Origin: Azadirachta indica
Taxonomy: Eukaryota > Streptophyta > Magnoliopsida > Sapindales > Meliaceae
Length of the DNA: 64,000 bases
Assembly (NCBI GenBank): GCA_022749755.1
Contig: CM040441.1
Coordinates: forward strand, 14,013,475-14,077,474
Reading direction: 5' to 3'
The notes below the pieces were generated by a model. It worked only from the letters and a program-made list of their open reading frames with translations. It was not told the DNA's origin and did no database searches. Made by a program: the position numbers and the translations under genes. This document shows, piece by piece, positions 63,090-64,000 of this stretch. Each line of letters starts with the position of its first letter. The first letter of the stretch is position 1.

Positions 63090-64000
63090 GCCTATTGTTT
63101 TTACCGGCTACGAGTGTTCCTTGAATTGCAATTTGCAGCTCAGCACGTTTACAGGAAACATAGTACAACGTAACGTAGAGAAACTACTAAGAAGTAGTCT
63201 GATCTAATCAGAATAAGCTGCTTCAGTTGCTTTTTATTTAAATATGTTGAATATGTTGTAATTTCACGTAAACTGTCAATCCAGTATAAGTTTCCAATAT
63301 ACACTGCACCTACATTGCTATTACATATTCTGCCTCTGGCACTAAGGTTTCAGTCGCAGGGTTTTCAGATGAAACCACAGAAAATTTATCCTTCATAGGT
63401 TCCATATAACTAGAAACCAGTTCTATAGAATTTTTAACTTCACTGGAGTAGAACAAAATTGCAAGTCAATAAACTTCGAAGTGAGCAACCGTGGTAGTTT
63501 TTTTGACTATTAGCATCACCTATTACTGCTATCAGCAAGTACATCATAACCCAAAGCATCACCCATTCAGGTTTATCCGTATATTAAGTTGCAATATTTA
63601 CTGGCTCGCTCCACTGCAAAATTTTCAAACCCAACAATTACATTTATTTCGCAGCACGGCACCTTAAATTAATTCGTTTACTTCAAACGTAAATTGGAAA
63701 TCAGATGAAATTAAAAGTTTCAGGTAGTAACAGTCATTACGATCGCAGATGGAATTGAGGGAAGCTGCCAATAAAGCATCAGAATGATTCAAAACAAACT
63801 GTATCACTCAAAACAACTCTTAATGACCAACACAATAAAAGCATATAAAACTTTGTGCTTCTTCAGTATGGATTCGAAACCAAAATTTGAAATAATGATG
63901 AATCTCGTCTACTGGATTAAAGCATGAAAGCAGGCATCATGTCCATAACATAGAAACCACTGTAACCATCTCAGCTAGAATAAAATGTGCAAATTAAACA
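63090..64000. other. NET1-like 3' region and right-edge spacer
   Basis: The first 200 bases should be the 3' untranslated region of the NET1-like gene. A possible terminal exon of a minus-strand gene lies at 63310-63442 (listed separately). Beyond it I see no coding evidence up to the edge. Confidence 0.4.
63310..63442 (-). CDS. Possible last exon of a minus-strand gene, partial
   Basis: On the minus strand an acceptor-like CTACTCCAG is followed by one base and 44 codons to a TAG stop at 63312-63310. The peptide has a coding-like composition (VKNSIELVSSYMEPMKDKF, then ENPATETLVPEAEYV). The rest of the gene would lie towards or beyond the right edge; no second exon was fixed within the window. 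I do not recognise the family. It may be a chance open frame in the convergent 3' region. Confidence 0.3.

Noticed and set aside
1..64000. CRISPR arrays, operons, ribosome binding sites, tRNA or rRNA genes
   Set aside because: Spliced plant nuclear genes make bacterial features irrelevant, and I found no tRNA T-loop pattern or rRNA sequence.

Overview
This is a window of plant nuclear DNA, almost certainly from a eudicot. The genes carry many short GT-AG introns, the spacers are AT-rich with long A/T tracts, and the proteins are plant-specific families: pentatricopeptide repeat (PPR) proteins, RDM1, a NETWORKED actin-binding protein, a TSO1-like CXC protein and a Raf-like kinase. The products look closest to rosid proteins, possibly Sapindales such as Citrus, but the sequence alone does not fix the species.

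Layout from left to right. 1-5850: gene-poor spacer with microsatellites, a small LINE RNase H remnant and a degenerate telomere-like 7-bp repeat. 6224-13290 (+): SUV3-type mitochondrial RNA helicase, 16 exons. 15817-14178 (-): P-class PPR gene broken by a one-base frameshift. 16145-16494: degenerate ~105-bp tandem repeats. 16737-18584: a 1.85-kb Mutator-like inverted-repeat element with a perfect 9-bp target-site duplication. About 18.7-21.2 kb (+): RDM1, a core protein of RNA-directed DNA methylation. 24067-21533 (-): single-exon DYW-type PPR gene. 25557-24826 (-): F-box-associated-domain pseudogene. 29463-25958 (-): homocysteine S-methyltransferase, 7 exons. 36938-32826 (-): Raf-like protein kinase, 6 coding exons. 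38-45.7 kb: long spacer. 46021-50413 (+): TSO1/SOL-type CXC protein, 10 exons. 56167-63089 (+): NETWORKED 1-type actin-binding coiled-coil protein, 1845 residues in 3 coding exons with a spliced 5' leader.

For every intact multi-exon gene I rebuilt the exons by hand. All junctions keep frame, and the protein lengths (565, 175, 339, 390, 793 and 1845 residues) fit their families. Two introns use GC-AG rather than GT-AG borders.

Gene order matches, from memory, Arabidopsis chromosome 3 around At3g22670-At3g22790 (PPR, RDM1, DYW-PPR, F-box genes, HMT3, kinase, SOL1/TSO1, NET1A). The SUV3 gene appears instead in the duplicated Arabidopsis chromosome 4 block (At4g14760-At4g14790). The window therefore looks like the unduplicated form of both blocks. 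The genes are not an operon or one pathway, but the left part holds three organelle RNA genes (SUV3 and two PPR genes).

The most striking arrangement is the RdDM gene RDM1 with a long inverted repeat just upstream of its inferred first exon. Such a repeat is a natural source of hairpin RNA and 24-nt siRNA, so the pair could form a methylation feedback sensor. That part is inference.
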